Source of the DNA: Xylona heveae TC161
Taxonomy: Eukaryota > Ascomycota > Xylonomycetes > Xylonales > Xylonaceae
Assembly: GCF_001619985.1 (NCBI RefSeq)
Contig: NW_017264198.1
Coordinates: forward strand, 1,178,001 to 1,242,000
DNA length: 64,000 bases
Reading direction: 5' to 3'
Shown here: piece by piece, positions 11,653 to 21,900 of the stretch
Numbering within the stretch: the first letter of the stretch is position 1
Layout: every line of letters begins with the position of its first letter
The notes under the pieces: model-generated
Database searches by the model: none
Told to the model about the DNA's origin: nothing
Seen by the model: only the letters and a program-made list of their open reading frames with translations
Made by a program: the position numbers and the translations under genes

Positions 11653-13957
11653 AGGGGGAAGAGGTGAGGAATAGAAGGGTTACATGTTATGTGGATAGTT
11701 AATGGAAATGGATGGGATTTTGTCGTCTTATTCCCTTTCTCGGGATGTTGTATGCCGTGTGGGAAATCGGTTCAGGATGAGTGTATGTTTTCATTGCATT
11801 GCTCGTGGAACGCAGATACAATAATTCCAAGTCAGATTGTCACTCTTGGACTTGCATTTCAAAGATGCTGTGGTCTCTTAACGCATCTTATTCTCCCTTT
11901 TCATATAGCTAACTAAACTAGATAATCGAGCTTGAATACAAGCGAGGGACTGTTGTAGTCTTAGTTGATATTTGCTCCAGAATTTTTATACAACCTGGCT
12001 GTCCGGACATATGGATAATTTGATACCCCTACTATCGATGGAGAAGCGAAACGAAATTATCAATATTCATCCCCGACAGTTGGTGCTTCTTCCTTGCTGC
12101 TCAAAAAAGAGCCCAATCTACTTGATGATAGAGCAAATTCTTTCACATAGAGCATGGTATTATGAGTCACTTTACTACTGCATACAAATTCAAAGAGGGG
12201 TTTGATTCCCAGCTGTGGTGACGGAGAAGAGGGGCTCGAATAGGAAGTTAGAAAAGAGGTCAAGTTAGTGGCCGGCTAGTCAGGGGCTAACTGACGTGCT
12301 AAGCTTCCGCCGAAGCCGCCAATTGCAGAAACCTTCTCGCCAGGCTATAGTACACAGCGCTTAGCGACCACTCTAGAAATGAAATCAGACGACTCCTAGA
12401 GGCCTTTTCGTTTAGGCGACAGGCAGCTGCCCCTGAATGCAATACCTCGGATAGTGTACTCTATTTGCTCGATGAGAACAGAGAACGGATGCGTATTGGC
12501 TCCCGACTTACAGCTGTTGCGTCATAAAACCTCTTTTGTGCCAGAGTTTTATTTCTCTCATATTTGCCCACATCGCTAAGTTGGTCTCTCGCCCTTTAGT
12601 CGCCTTGGATGAATTCCCTGCTTTTTGGGAAATTCGCGAGACATGTGTTCGAGGGATTTTCCAGGAGGACTGCGTGCAATATTTTTCTCGCAATCTTGGA
12701 TGAGTTCCGTGATGGCCCCTTATTTCCTATGTGTCGACAGTGTAAACAATAGGGATAGTTGCGCTCTTGGGCGCCTAGACGGGTAAACTCGCCTGCGGTT
12801 GTGGCTAGGTAGGCCAATTAGAATGCTTTTCGGAGTCGTGTCTGCTGTCATTGCAAATGCTAAGGTGCTGGCAGGGGAATAATTCCGGACCAAGTGGAAC
12901 TTGGAGGTGGTCGAAAGGCGCAGGGACAGATACTGCTTCAAGAAAGGCCCGAATCCTGACAGGTCGTCAAAATCGCCAGTCTATTGCAATTCTAGTCTAT
13001 GAGAGCGAAGGCGACTTCCGAGTGGGGAATTAGAGTGGACAGACCCTCGTTCAGAGAAGAATCACATAACATTCGCAGCTCTCCAATCAAACGGGTATCC
13101 ACATTATTACTCACATTGGAAACTTTTGTCCGATTCCATTACATTGCCGAATTGGCCAAGGCTCTAGGCGGATATGCTGTGCCGCAAAGGGCATGGGTAA
13201 TTTCCTTTGATGGTATGAGCACAGATGCATGGTTCTACAGGCAGAACCCTTCTTTGCAGTGGGGGTTGCCAAGCGAATCGGGACATTTAGCGGACAGGAT
13301 CGAGGTCGGACCGTGCGAGGGAACGAATAGCGACGACAATATCCCGAAGGCGGTGGAGCTTGTTCATTGCCAGCGGCTCCACACCGCCCGCGCTTAGCGC
13401 TTGACACTAGACAAGCTCCCCTTGCATTAGCCCGACGAGCTTATTTCTTGGCAACAGCTCCCAGGCTCCATCGTCATTCGAGACCCATCTTCTAACCTAA
13501 TCGTTTGGTCCACTCACCAGCTTCTCGTTTCACCTCGTGGAATAGTCACAAAGAGGAGGTCAGGAGATCCAATATCCTTCTGAAAAGATTTTGGTGCAGA
13601 TACTTTGTACCTCGAGACCATCATGGCTCGTTCAGGCTTCGTCTATTCTCCGGTGCGCTTGACACCCTTGGTCCTCCCATGGGGCTCAATCTCCAAGCCC
13701 TGCTAGCTTCAGTTTCCGATTTAATTCCGAGTCCCATATCGTTGGGAAGTAATTTTGAAGAGATCAGTGGATACATTCCAGCTCAGTTGCCTATGGGTCC
13801 TTGAAGGGGATCTATGTTTCTATAACAATGGCGTCCCTTTCTCCGTTTGAAAAATCATGTACCAAATTCATATCATATTCCAGACCCAAACGGGGGGTCT
13901 GCGACTGAAAAGGAGCGTCTTCTGGGCACTGTATAATCCATTGTTATAGGCGGAATA
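11653..13957. other. Intergenic region before the GH71 gene
   Basis: 2.3 kb without a gene I can support. Small open frames on both strands are not convincing. It probably contains the 3' UTR of the PPR-like gene and an extended promoter for the glucanase gene. Confidence 0.5.
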
Positions 13958-15794
13958 ATGCTGGTTTTAATTCTAGCTTTAGTGCTAAGCGCCTACCAGG
14001 TGCAAGCCAAGGCAGTATTTGCACATTTTATGGTATGTCCTTGTGATTTATACTTTTGTGCTGATAAAGATTTTTCTTCTAACGAGAGTCATAAAATAGG
14101 TGGGAAATGCAGCAAATTTCTCCTTGTCTGACTGGGAAACCGATATACGGCTCGCTCGAGATGCTCACATTGATGCGTTTGCTCTCAACATCGGCAATGG
14201 CACTTTTGCCAACACTACCTCCCTGTCTCACGCTTTTAGCGCAGCTAATAATCTCGGCGCCGCATTCAAATTATTCTTCTCATTCGACTACGCGGGCAAT
14301 GGCGACTGGGACAAGGAAGATGTCATTGATCTCCTAAATGAATACGGGACGGACGCGGCATACTACAAAGTCGGTTCGCAGCCTTTTGTGTCGACATTTG
14401 AAGGCCCTCACTGCGCTGAGGATTGGATCGAGATCAAGAAGGAAACTAATTGCTACTTTGTCCCATCGTGGTCATCTCTCGGTGCCAAGGCTGCCGTGGA
14501 AGCCGGCCCAGTTGATGGCCTTTTCAGCTGGGGTGCCTGGCCAGAGGGTCCAAACAATATGAATACGCAGGTGGATGCGTCATACCTCTATTTTCTCGAG
14601 AAGAAAGCATACATGATGCCAGTCTCGCCCTGGTTCTTTACAAACATGCCAAGCTACCACAAGAACTGGCTCTGGCGTGGCGACGATTTGTGGCATGATC
14701 GGTGGCAACAAGTGCAGTTCTTCCAACCAGACTTTGTGGAAATCATCTCCTGGAATGACTTTGGAGAATCACACTACATCGGGCCGACCCATTCATCCGA
14801 GTACACGACTTTTGCCCTGGGCAAATCGCCCTACAACTATGCCGACAGTATGCCTCACGATGGCTGGCGGCTCTTCCTCCCTTATCTCATCGACACCTAT
14901 AAGAACGGCATCGCCTCCATAACAGAAGAAGGGCTAGTCACCTGGCATCGCCTGCAGCCCGCTTCTTCATGCACCACGGGCAACACTACCGGAAATGCGG
15001 CAAGCGAGCTACAGAGCAAGTATGCGCCCTCGGAGATTGTCCAGGACCGAATCTTTTACTCTGCGCTTCTCGCGTCAGACGCGACCGTGACGGTCACCAT
15101 TGGAGGCGTAGTCCAGAGTGGCAGCTGGGAACACGTGCCCGCCGACGGAGTCGGGATATATCACGGCAGCGTCCCATTCAATGACAACCTCGGAGACGTC
15201 GTGGTGAGGGTCTGGAGAAACAGTGAAATAGTGGTTGAAGTCCGCGGTGCCACTCTCAACACCGCCTGCACCGACGACATTGAGAATTGGAATGCGTTTG
15301 TCAGCGCTGATAGTTCAGGCAAGACTATGGATGATCCAGTCCAGCCTTCCCTGCCAATATCGCAGCAGGTCTGCGTCGATGGGTTCGGGCTCGACGACGA
15401 TGCGGGCCTCTGTAGCTTCGCCTGTAGCTTTGGATGCTGTCCCGTTGGCACATGCACCTGCACTGCCTTGGGTCCTCAGCCTGCGTACCCTCAAGAACCT
15501 CCTCAACACCACGTGTGTCCTGGCAGCAGCACCGGCAATAATTTTGGTGGCACCCTTCTCGATCTCTGCGACTTTACTTGCAATCTGGGCCATTGTCCCG
15601 ACGCATGTCCCAACAGCACTACTACATCGTCTTCTGGTGCCCCGGCACAGGGTATCCCTACTCAAATTAATTCTTCTCCGGCAGAGACAGGGACCAGTAA
15701 CGACCGACAGAAGAATCTTGCGACTCGCTGCACCTACACGTCCATGCTGTGGATACTTCCTCTCGTCACATATCTGTACTCATATTGGCTCTAG
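13958..15794 (+). CDS. GH71 alpha-1,3-glucanase, secreted, possibly GPI-anchored
   Basis: Predicted 589 aa from exons 13958-14032 and 14100-15794. Exon 1 encodes a signal peptide (MLVLILALVLSAYQVQA) and the start of the catalytic domain (KAVFAHFM), joined to VGNAANFSLSDWETDI, the classic GH71 opening. Further family signatures are DGLFSWGAWPEGPN and IISWNDFGESHYIGP. GH71 enzymes hydrolyse alpha-1,3-glucan, a major cell-wall polymer of these fungi, during development or when feeding on other fungi. After the catalytic part (to about 440) come two Cys-rich modules (about 445-535, pattern LCxFxCxxGxCP), a Ser/Thr/Pro stretch and a hydrophobic C-terminus (MLWILPLVTYLYSYWL), which looks like a GPI-anchor signal. 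Which glucan is cut is inferred from the family. Confidence 0.9.
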
Positions 15795-15992
15795 TCCGTA
15801 TGTCCAGCTTTGTCGCAATGTCGCCTTTACACATCTGTATTCATTATTTCTCCCTGAATCCAGCTTGTGTCGCAGACTCGCGTTTAGTATGCAGCACATC
15901 CCAGGATGCCTACTCGCCATGGGCATATTATCCCATGTTGATATTGATATTCTCGAATCTCGATACACCACCTCGGACCTCCTACGCCGCCA

Positions 15993-16076
15993 TACGGTAT
16001 ACGGTATGCACGTTTGGTGTGTTGTGCGTTGTGCGTTGTGCGTTGTGCGTTATGTATTGTGTATTGTGTGTTTTAT
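15993..16076. repeat. Degenerate heptanucleotide array
   Basis: Twelve consecutive 7-nt units in one register. They start as TACGGTA (two copies), pass through two intermediate units, become GTTGTGC (four copies) and end as ATTGTGT-like units. The period holds while the motif changes. Confidence 0.8.
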
Positions 16077-16230
16077 CAAAACTATTCCCTGACGCACCAC
16101 TACGCAACCCGCTACTGCGCTCCTGTCCGCCGAGTCGAGTTACTTGATTGCTGGTTAGAATGCACATCTCGAGATGATGTTTCTTTTGCGTTCGGCCTGG
16201 TCTCAACTCTAGCACTAACGACGACACGTC

Positions 16231-16261
16231 CCCAGCTATTACCCAGCTATTACCCAGCTAC
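16231..16261. repeat. 11-nt tandem repeat CCCAGCTATTA
   Basis: Two full copies and a third partial copy. Confidence 0.75.
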
Positions 16262-16592
16262 ATGTAGCCTCATCCTCATAAATACATTACTATCATAGGC
16301 CTGGATTCCTACCCAAGGGAAAAGATGATGCCATCATCTGGCCGAAACTCTCTTTTTTTCGGGGCGTTCCGGCGCGAGGAGGGGGAACCTAGGGGTGCAG
16401 TGCCCAGGGAGCAGAGGGCAGAGGGCATAGAATTGCTATACTAGCTAGACGTTTTAGAACAAGATATGATCATGTTACCACGTAACGACATAATAACAAA
16501 TTAACAATAATGTCAATGATGTCAATGATTCAATGAAACAAGCTCGCTGCTCAGATTCAACTTTCAAGATTCTCAAAAAGTTTTTGAATTAA

Positions 16593-16625
16593 TGTAGGCT
16601 GTAGGCTGTAGGCTGTAGGCTGTAG
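16593..16625. repeat. Heptanucleotide repeat TGTAGGC
   Basis: About 4.7 perfect copies of a 7-nt unit (GTAGGCT in another register). Confidence 0.85.
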
Positions 16626-16653
16626 CAAACGGTCAAACGGTCAGACAGTCAAA
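16626..16653. repeat. 8-nt repeat CAAACGGT
   Basis: Two exact copies and one or two degenerate copies, directly abutting the preceding 7-nt array. Confidence 0.65.
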
Positions 16654-16807
16654 GACTAAAACTTTGACAGAAAAACAAAGAATCAAAGATGGTATAACGT
16701 ATACCGTATACACTACGTATACACTATACAATCAGTGAATCAATAACATGGGTAAGTAAAGTAGTTTGTAACGTTGTTTAGTACATGTAACTCGTTAGAT
16801 TCGCATC

Positions 16808-16835
16808 TTCGGGCTTCGGGCTGCGGGCTGCGGGC
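16808..16835. repeat. Heptanucleotide repeat TTCGGGC / TGCGGGC
   Basis: Four 7-nt units: two TTCGGGC followed by two TGCGGGC. Confidence 0.85.
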
Positions 16836-17304
16836 TCATATCCATGGACCATGATTCAATTTCCATCGAGAATTAGATTTAGATTCAAGAGACAAAATTC
16901 AAAGATATAGATTCAGGTAGAAGGTTTTCGCGAAAAAATGCCAAAAGAAAAAAAGAAAAAGAAAGAAAAAGAAATTGCATACCAAGAAAAGTCGAAATGA
17001 AATAAATAAAATAAAATGAATAAAATGGTATAAAGGTAAAAAGGTAAGATTGAAGTAAAATAAACTAAATTTCTTAATTAAAAAAAGTATAAGCACACCA
17101 TGAGTGTCGTCCTGTTCCGTAAATAAAGCCACCAGTTCCTAAGCTCCTGAGCCTAATCCTAACCTAACCCGCTAATCCCTGTCCATAAGAGCATAACATG
17201 TCATGACGTGTGAATAACCCGATTAATCCGAGTATCACAACATCTGACAAGAAAAATGATATCCGATTCTATACACCGAAACCCAGGACCATAGAGCAAG
17301 ACTG

Positions 17305-17325
17305 AATACCAAATACCAAATACCA
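17305..17325. repeat. Heptanucleotide repeat AATACCA x3
   Basis: Three perfect 7-nt copies. Confidence 0.8.
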
Positions 17326-17702
17326 GAAGCCATTACAAACACCGTGCCAGCACCAGCACCAGTACCAGTAAAACCAGCTCCCCATTTTCTGAGAAAAAAT
17401 GTCTCCTGTTTCCTGATCAAAGCAAAGTAACGATAACGCTTGACGCTAGACTTTGATGAAATGTTAGCCAGACATGTTCGTACAAGTAAAAGTATGACTG
17501 TGTAAATGACAGGGAAATGTGAATGACGAGGGAGTGTGGATGAACATTGGAGAAGCTTACCGACGCCAAGTGAGCATATTTTGGAGCACAAGAAAACAAA
17601 ACCAACGCCGGTTGAACCCATATTTTTTGTTTTGAAAGAACAGTACAAATGGCACAAAAAGCAAAGTAGGCACAATCGTTGCGAGTCTCCGACTTGCGAC
17701 GC

Positions 17703-17948
17703 CTAATATCGCCCCTCGAAAGAGTTATGTCGGACTGCCGGTGGCGGAGGAGGAGCCCAGCGCGACGCAGTGGTATCAACGGGCGAGGGCGGCGGTGGCG
17801 GCGGGTGCTGCCGAGTGCCGGTGACGTCCACAGAGTAGTGGAGCTTCATGCGCGAAGGCTCGCTCATAATGGAGGAAATGTCCTGGCCGAGCGTGTTGGA
17901 GGTGCCGATGGAGAGACGCTGGCGGGGAGAAGGCAGCGGGGAATTCAT
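17703..17948 (-). CDS. Small hypothetical protein, Pro-rich
   Basis: An 81-aa open frame on the minus strand that I do not recognise. Its composition is protein-like: an N-terminal MNSPLPSPRQRLSIG, then LGQDISSIMSEPSRMKLHYS, then two polyproline runs and a short tail ending FEGRY. Codon third positions favour C and G, as in the neighbouring real genes. Upstream on the coding strand (about 18200-18420) the DNA is CT-rich, as is usual for fungal promoters and leaders. I saw no convincing splice donor before the stop, so it may be a complete short protein or the first exon of something I cannot follow. No domain is evident. Confidence 0.4.
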   Translation of the reverse strand: MNSPLPSPRQRLSIGTSNTLGQDISSIMSEPSRMKLHYSVDVTGTRQHPPPPPPSPVDTTASRWAPPPPPAVRHNSFEGRY

Positions 17949-18462
17949 ATTGATATGGTTTAATGTCGTTCAATGACACAATATCGTTTACTCTTGAGAG
18001 AGTAGATAAAAGAGGGACAGAATGAAAGACGTGGAAAATAAAAGAATGTCCGAACAAGCCGTCGACAAGAGAAGAGCAGATCGGGACTGCTCGTTATATA
18101 TTCGACGGAGAGACTTGAGGGGGTACGGTCGCACAAGGATCGCTCAACAGAAAAGTCGAGATGGGACGAAAAAGAGGTGTGGAGGTTTTTCGATGCAGGT
18201 CTAGTTCGCAGGTTTTGGAGGTGGAGGTTGAAGGTGCGAAACTGTGGAGGCCCGAGAGGGAGAGAGAGAGAGAGAGGTGTCGGAGGCGTTTTTTGGGGTC
18301 TCAGGTTTTGCGGGGGAGAAAGACCAATCTGGTGCGGCCCAGGCCAAGTTGGACGTGGGGATTGGAAGAAAAAAAAAAAAAAAGAGAGTAAAGGTTAAGA
18401 TGCAACAAGTCAAACGAGTGAAAACGAATGTGAATAAAGTCTGTGTGCCCAAATACGTGTGG

Positions 18463-18481
18463 CAGACAGACAGACAGACAA
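18463..18481. repeat. CAGA microsatellite
   Basis: About 4.5 copies of CAGA. Confidence 0.85.
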
Positions 18482-18922
18482 GAAAGGCCAAGGCTTCCTT
18501 GTCAGCGTGGCTTTTGGCGGCTGCGGTGGGCTGGCGGTGAGCGAGAAGAGGTGGAGGGAAAATGTCAAGCACGCAGCAAGAGTAGGAAGCTATAGCTTGA
18601 GGCGTTCCAGGTCAGCCAATCCCGTTCCAGTATTCTCCTCAGCTTCTTGATGTGAATATCCTCGAGGGTAGCAAAAAAACAAGATCCAAGTTGGTGTTTT
18701 GCTGTCTTCCCCAGAATGTCCAAACTGTCAAGAAACGGTAATGGGGGGACATGAACAAGGGGAGGATCATACAGTAGAGAGCTTGTGCAAGTCGCCTGAC
18801 CGCGTGGCTCCAGTGAGTGGAAATGAGGAGCAAGTTCGGCAGCTCCGAGATAAGCAGAGAGCAATGAGAACCTTGCACAAGGTGTACCGTTGCAACAGGA
18901 CCGATGAATCACCGGTAGATAC

Positions 18923-18953
18923 CTAGGTAGATAGGTAGGTAGGTAGGTAGGTG
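18923..18953. repeat. TAGG microsatellite
   Basis: Imperfect then perfect copies of the 4-nt unit TAGG. Confidence 0.85.
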
Positions 18954-21900
18954 GCTAAATAGATGGCCAAGTAAAAGAATTCTTGGAGGAATGAGTTGGT
19001 CGGGCACAGAGGCAGCAAGGTCAAAAATAAAGATAAAAAGGAATCAACTTGTTTTGCTGTCCTAAGGAACTCTTCTTTGTTCTCTGGGACGAACGGGGGG
19101 TCGATGGAAAGTGGCAACGTGCTCAACTTAAGTTGTCAAGCATCCCAGCCGGATCGCGCGTCAGGAGAGAGAAAGAGAGAGTCAAGAGAGAGAGAAGCGC
19201 AAAGAGTAAAACGTATGTCTAGGTGGTGGGAACGGAAGGACAGACCCTGTTTACGAAAGCCACATCATAGGCCCGATTGTAAGAGGTCCACATGGGGCGG
19301 AGGGAAGAAAAAAGGATGGGGAGGGAGGAGGGGGGGGATGGATGCGCAAGATCGTCGTGCCCCAGGAATCCCTCTGAAATCCAGAACCAGACTACTGGTG
19401 GTCGTGCTTCAACGATGCTGTGCATTGCAGGTGAAACCTGGGGACAGACAAGAGAAAGGTGGACAAGAAACGAGCGACTTCACACCGCCAAAAAGGACCG
19501 ACCACGGGGGAAAAGAGGGAGAGGGAGGGAAAGTCGAATCGGAGGGTCGGGAAGACAAGGGGTGTAAGATGGTAAGATGGGGGGGGAAACACGGATGAGA
19601 TGAAAAGAGACCGAGCGACGAACCATGGGACGAGGAGAGGGAGAGCAGAACGAGGAGGAATGGGATGCGTTCGGGGGCAGGATAATTCGTCGCCGGATGA
19701 GATACTAACATGGAGCACAGACATCTTCTTACACGTACAAGTGATAAAAAAGGAAAACCCTTAAACTTTCTTGGTCAACATTCCTAGAGGCGAACAGACA
19801 GAGTGTGAGAGAGCGACAAGGCTGTCGTCGTCCCCAGTTACGCGTCGTGAACGTCTCATCGTCTTTAATCTAAAAGATTCATCATTCATCCTACGAGTAC
19901 CAGATAAGAAGCAGAGAGGCTGAATATTTTGGATGAGACTGACAACACAGAAAAGAAAATTACGAAGAAGAGGGAAAAGAATCAGAAAAAAAAATAAAAA
20001 AAAAAGATTGAGCAACCAAGGGAAAACATCAAGCGTTATACTGTAGATAGAAAAGGGTCGAATCATATGAAGATCCGTCAAGGGGCGACGCGTACACTAA
20101 AGCTGTGTCGGGTAAAGTGTCAAGAGGATCAAACGGCAGAGCTTCTCCGGAGTAAGGCAGTAGACGATGCGGGAGGCGGATAGAGGCAGCGTATCCCTAC
20201 CACCATCCCAAAGAAAAAGACGACGATGAGGACGACGACGAGCAACGATAGTCGCATGAAGAGATCAGATTGGTACGGGACGGCAAGAGGCAAAAGGGAA
20301 AGACGGAACCGTACCATGGTTTGTCGGACGGTATTTATCAACAAAGTTTGGAGACATGCCGCCAACCATTACGCATCGGTCCTTTTTGCCTCTTTTTTCT
20401 CTTTTTCTCTTTTCTTTTTTCTGCGGTCGCTACCATGGATGGAATGGCTCGAATGAGTGTAGCTACCATCGTCAAATATACTGAATTCGATCATGCCCTT
20501 TGTCTCCTTGTACTTGCTTCCTTGTTTCTGCATCGATATACCTACAAGCCTACTACGTAGTAAAACTGTGTGATCGGCATCTGCCATCCTCTTTCTCTGA
20601 CTCTAACTCTGTATTGCACACGCGTCCCTCTTCTGGTCTAGACGCCGGGAACCCTTTTCGCTTCCTTTATTCCGTTGCTGATATATGATACCTTAATCAC
20701 GACATGCTCTTCCTCGGTCAATTTCTGCTTCGTTGTGCGTGTGCATCAAGCTAAAATGCTCAGTACAGACGCGCAGACACACGGAAAACAACCAGAGAGC
20801 AACTCTGGTTCTATGCCATTCTTCCGCAATGACTCCGTGTCGTCGTCGTCGTCGTTCCAAGACCAAAGAAAAACATCAGTTACAAACGCTTCATCACATT
20901 CAAATTATTGTTGAGGAATGTTCATCTTGTGTTTTCGTCTCGTTTTCCAATCCAGAAAAAAAAGCAGCCAAAAAGCAATTGTACGCTTTGTACTCCGTAC
21001 AGAGGTACCAAAGTCGTGAGAGATGCATCCGATACGAAACCCCACGCTATCGGATGAATTGCTCGCTTCTGCACCCGTTTTCCACCACCCCCGTTTGTTG
21101 CCCCAGATTTGTGTGGGAACGCTCTCTTCCCTCCGTTGCCCCAAAGGAGGCCCCTCACCCCCATCGTCGTCGCTTTTTGCATCGTGGGTCCCCTTGTCCC
21201 CACCTCACCCAGGAATGTACAGTCGAGCACACGCCCACCTACCCAGGTATGCCCTACTATCTACACTAAGATGCATCCAGAAGACCAAAAAGAGGGGAGC
21301 ACAGCCGTTCGTAAGAGGTGCAATTGCGGGAAGAACCCGAGCACGGGCGGGAACGGTGGCGACGCGGAAGCCTTTTCCTCTTACCCACTACCCACACGCC
21401 TTTGTCTGGCCTTGCCGCCCTTCCGGTCCCGTCTCCTCAACGACGCTATGCGTGGTCCACCGGTTTTCATCACTGCATCTAGGTATCCACTCAAAGGGCC
21501 TGTGCCGTTGATCAACACCCAGACAAATGTTTTTTTACTTGATGTTGCCTTTTCTTCTACGCCTGGCTTGACCGCGCTCAACGACTTTACTGTACTGTAC
21601 AAATTAAAGCGCAAACAAAAGATTTACCAATGCCACATTCCTCTGACTTACTTGGGGTGTGTGTGTGAGAGAGCAAGAGCCTCGCCAAGACAGTCATACA
21701 ACCTCGTGCTTTTCGCTTTCGGCACAATTTTGATAATCCATTCATTGATTGACCACTACACTGGGTCAGCATCCAACTGCGGAGAGAGTCTTTACCCTTG
21801 CCCCCCAAGCGAAAGAGACTGGTGGTCTCGGTATCGGTAAGATCATTTTGGTCCTCTGTTTTGGAGCGACAATCAATCAACATGGTCAGCATGCCCGCTC

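Larger units (their letters stand above)
15795..17702. other. Repeat-rich gene-free region
   Basis: 1.9 kb with no supported gene. It carries several short tandem arrays of 7, 8 and 11 nt, listed separately, and an A-rich stretch around 16930-17090. Confidence 0.65.

Noticed and set aside
13505-13804. 99-codon frame upstream of the GH71 gene
   Set aside because: No resemblance to a protein family and no splice link to the GH71 exon, whose own signal peptide starts at 13958.
18996-19598. 200-codon frame on the plus strand
   Set aside because: Gly/Arg/Lys/Glu low-complexity from GA-rich DNA.
21109-21840. 243-codon frame on the plus strand in the gene-poor region
   Set aside because: Composition is irregular, no domain or signal is visible, and neighbouring overlapping frames look the same.
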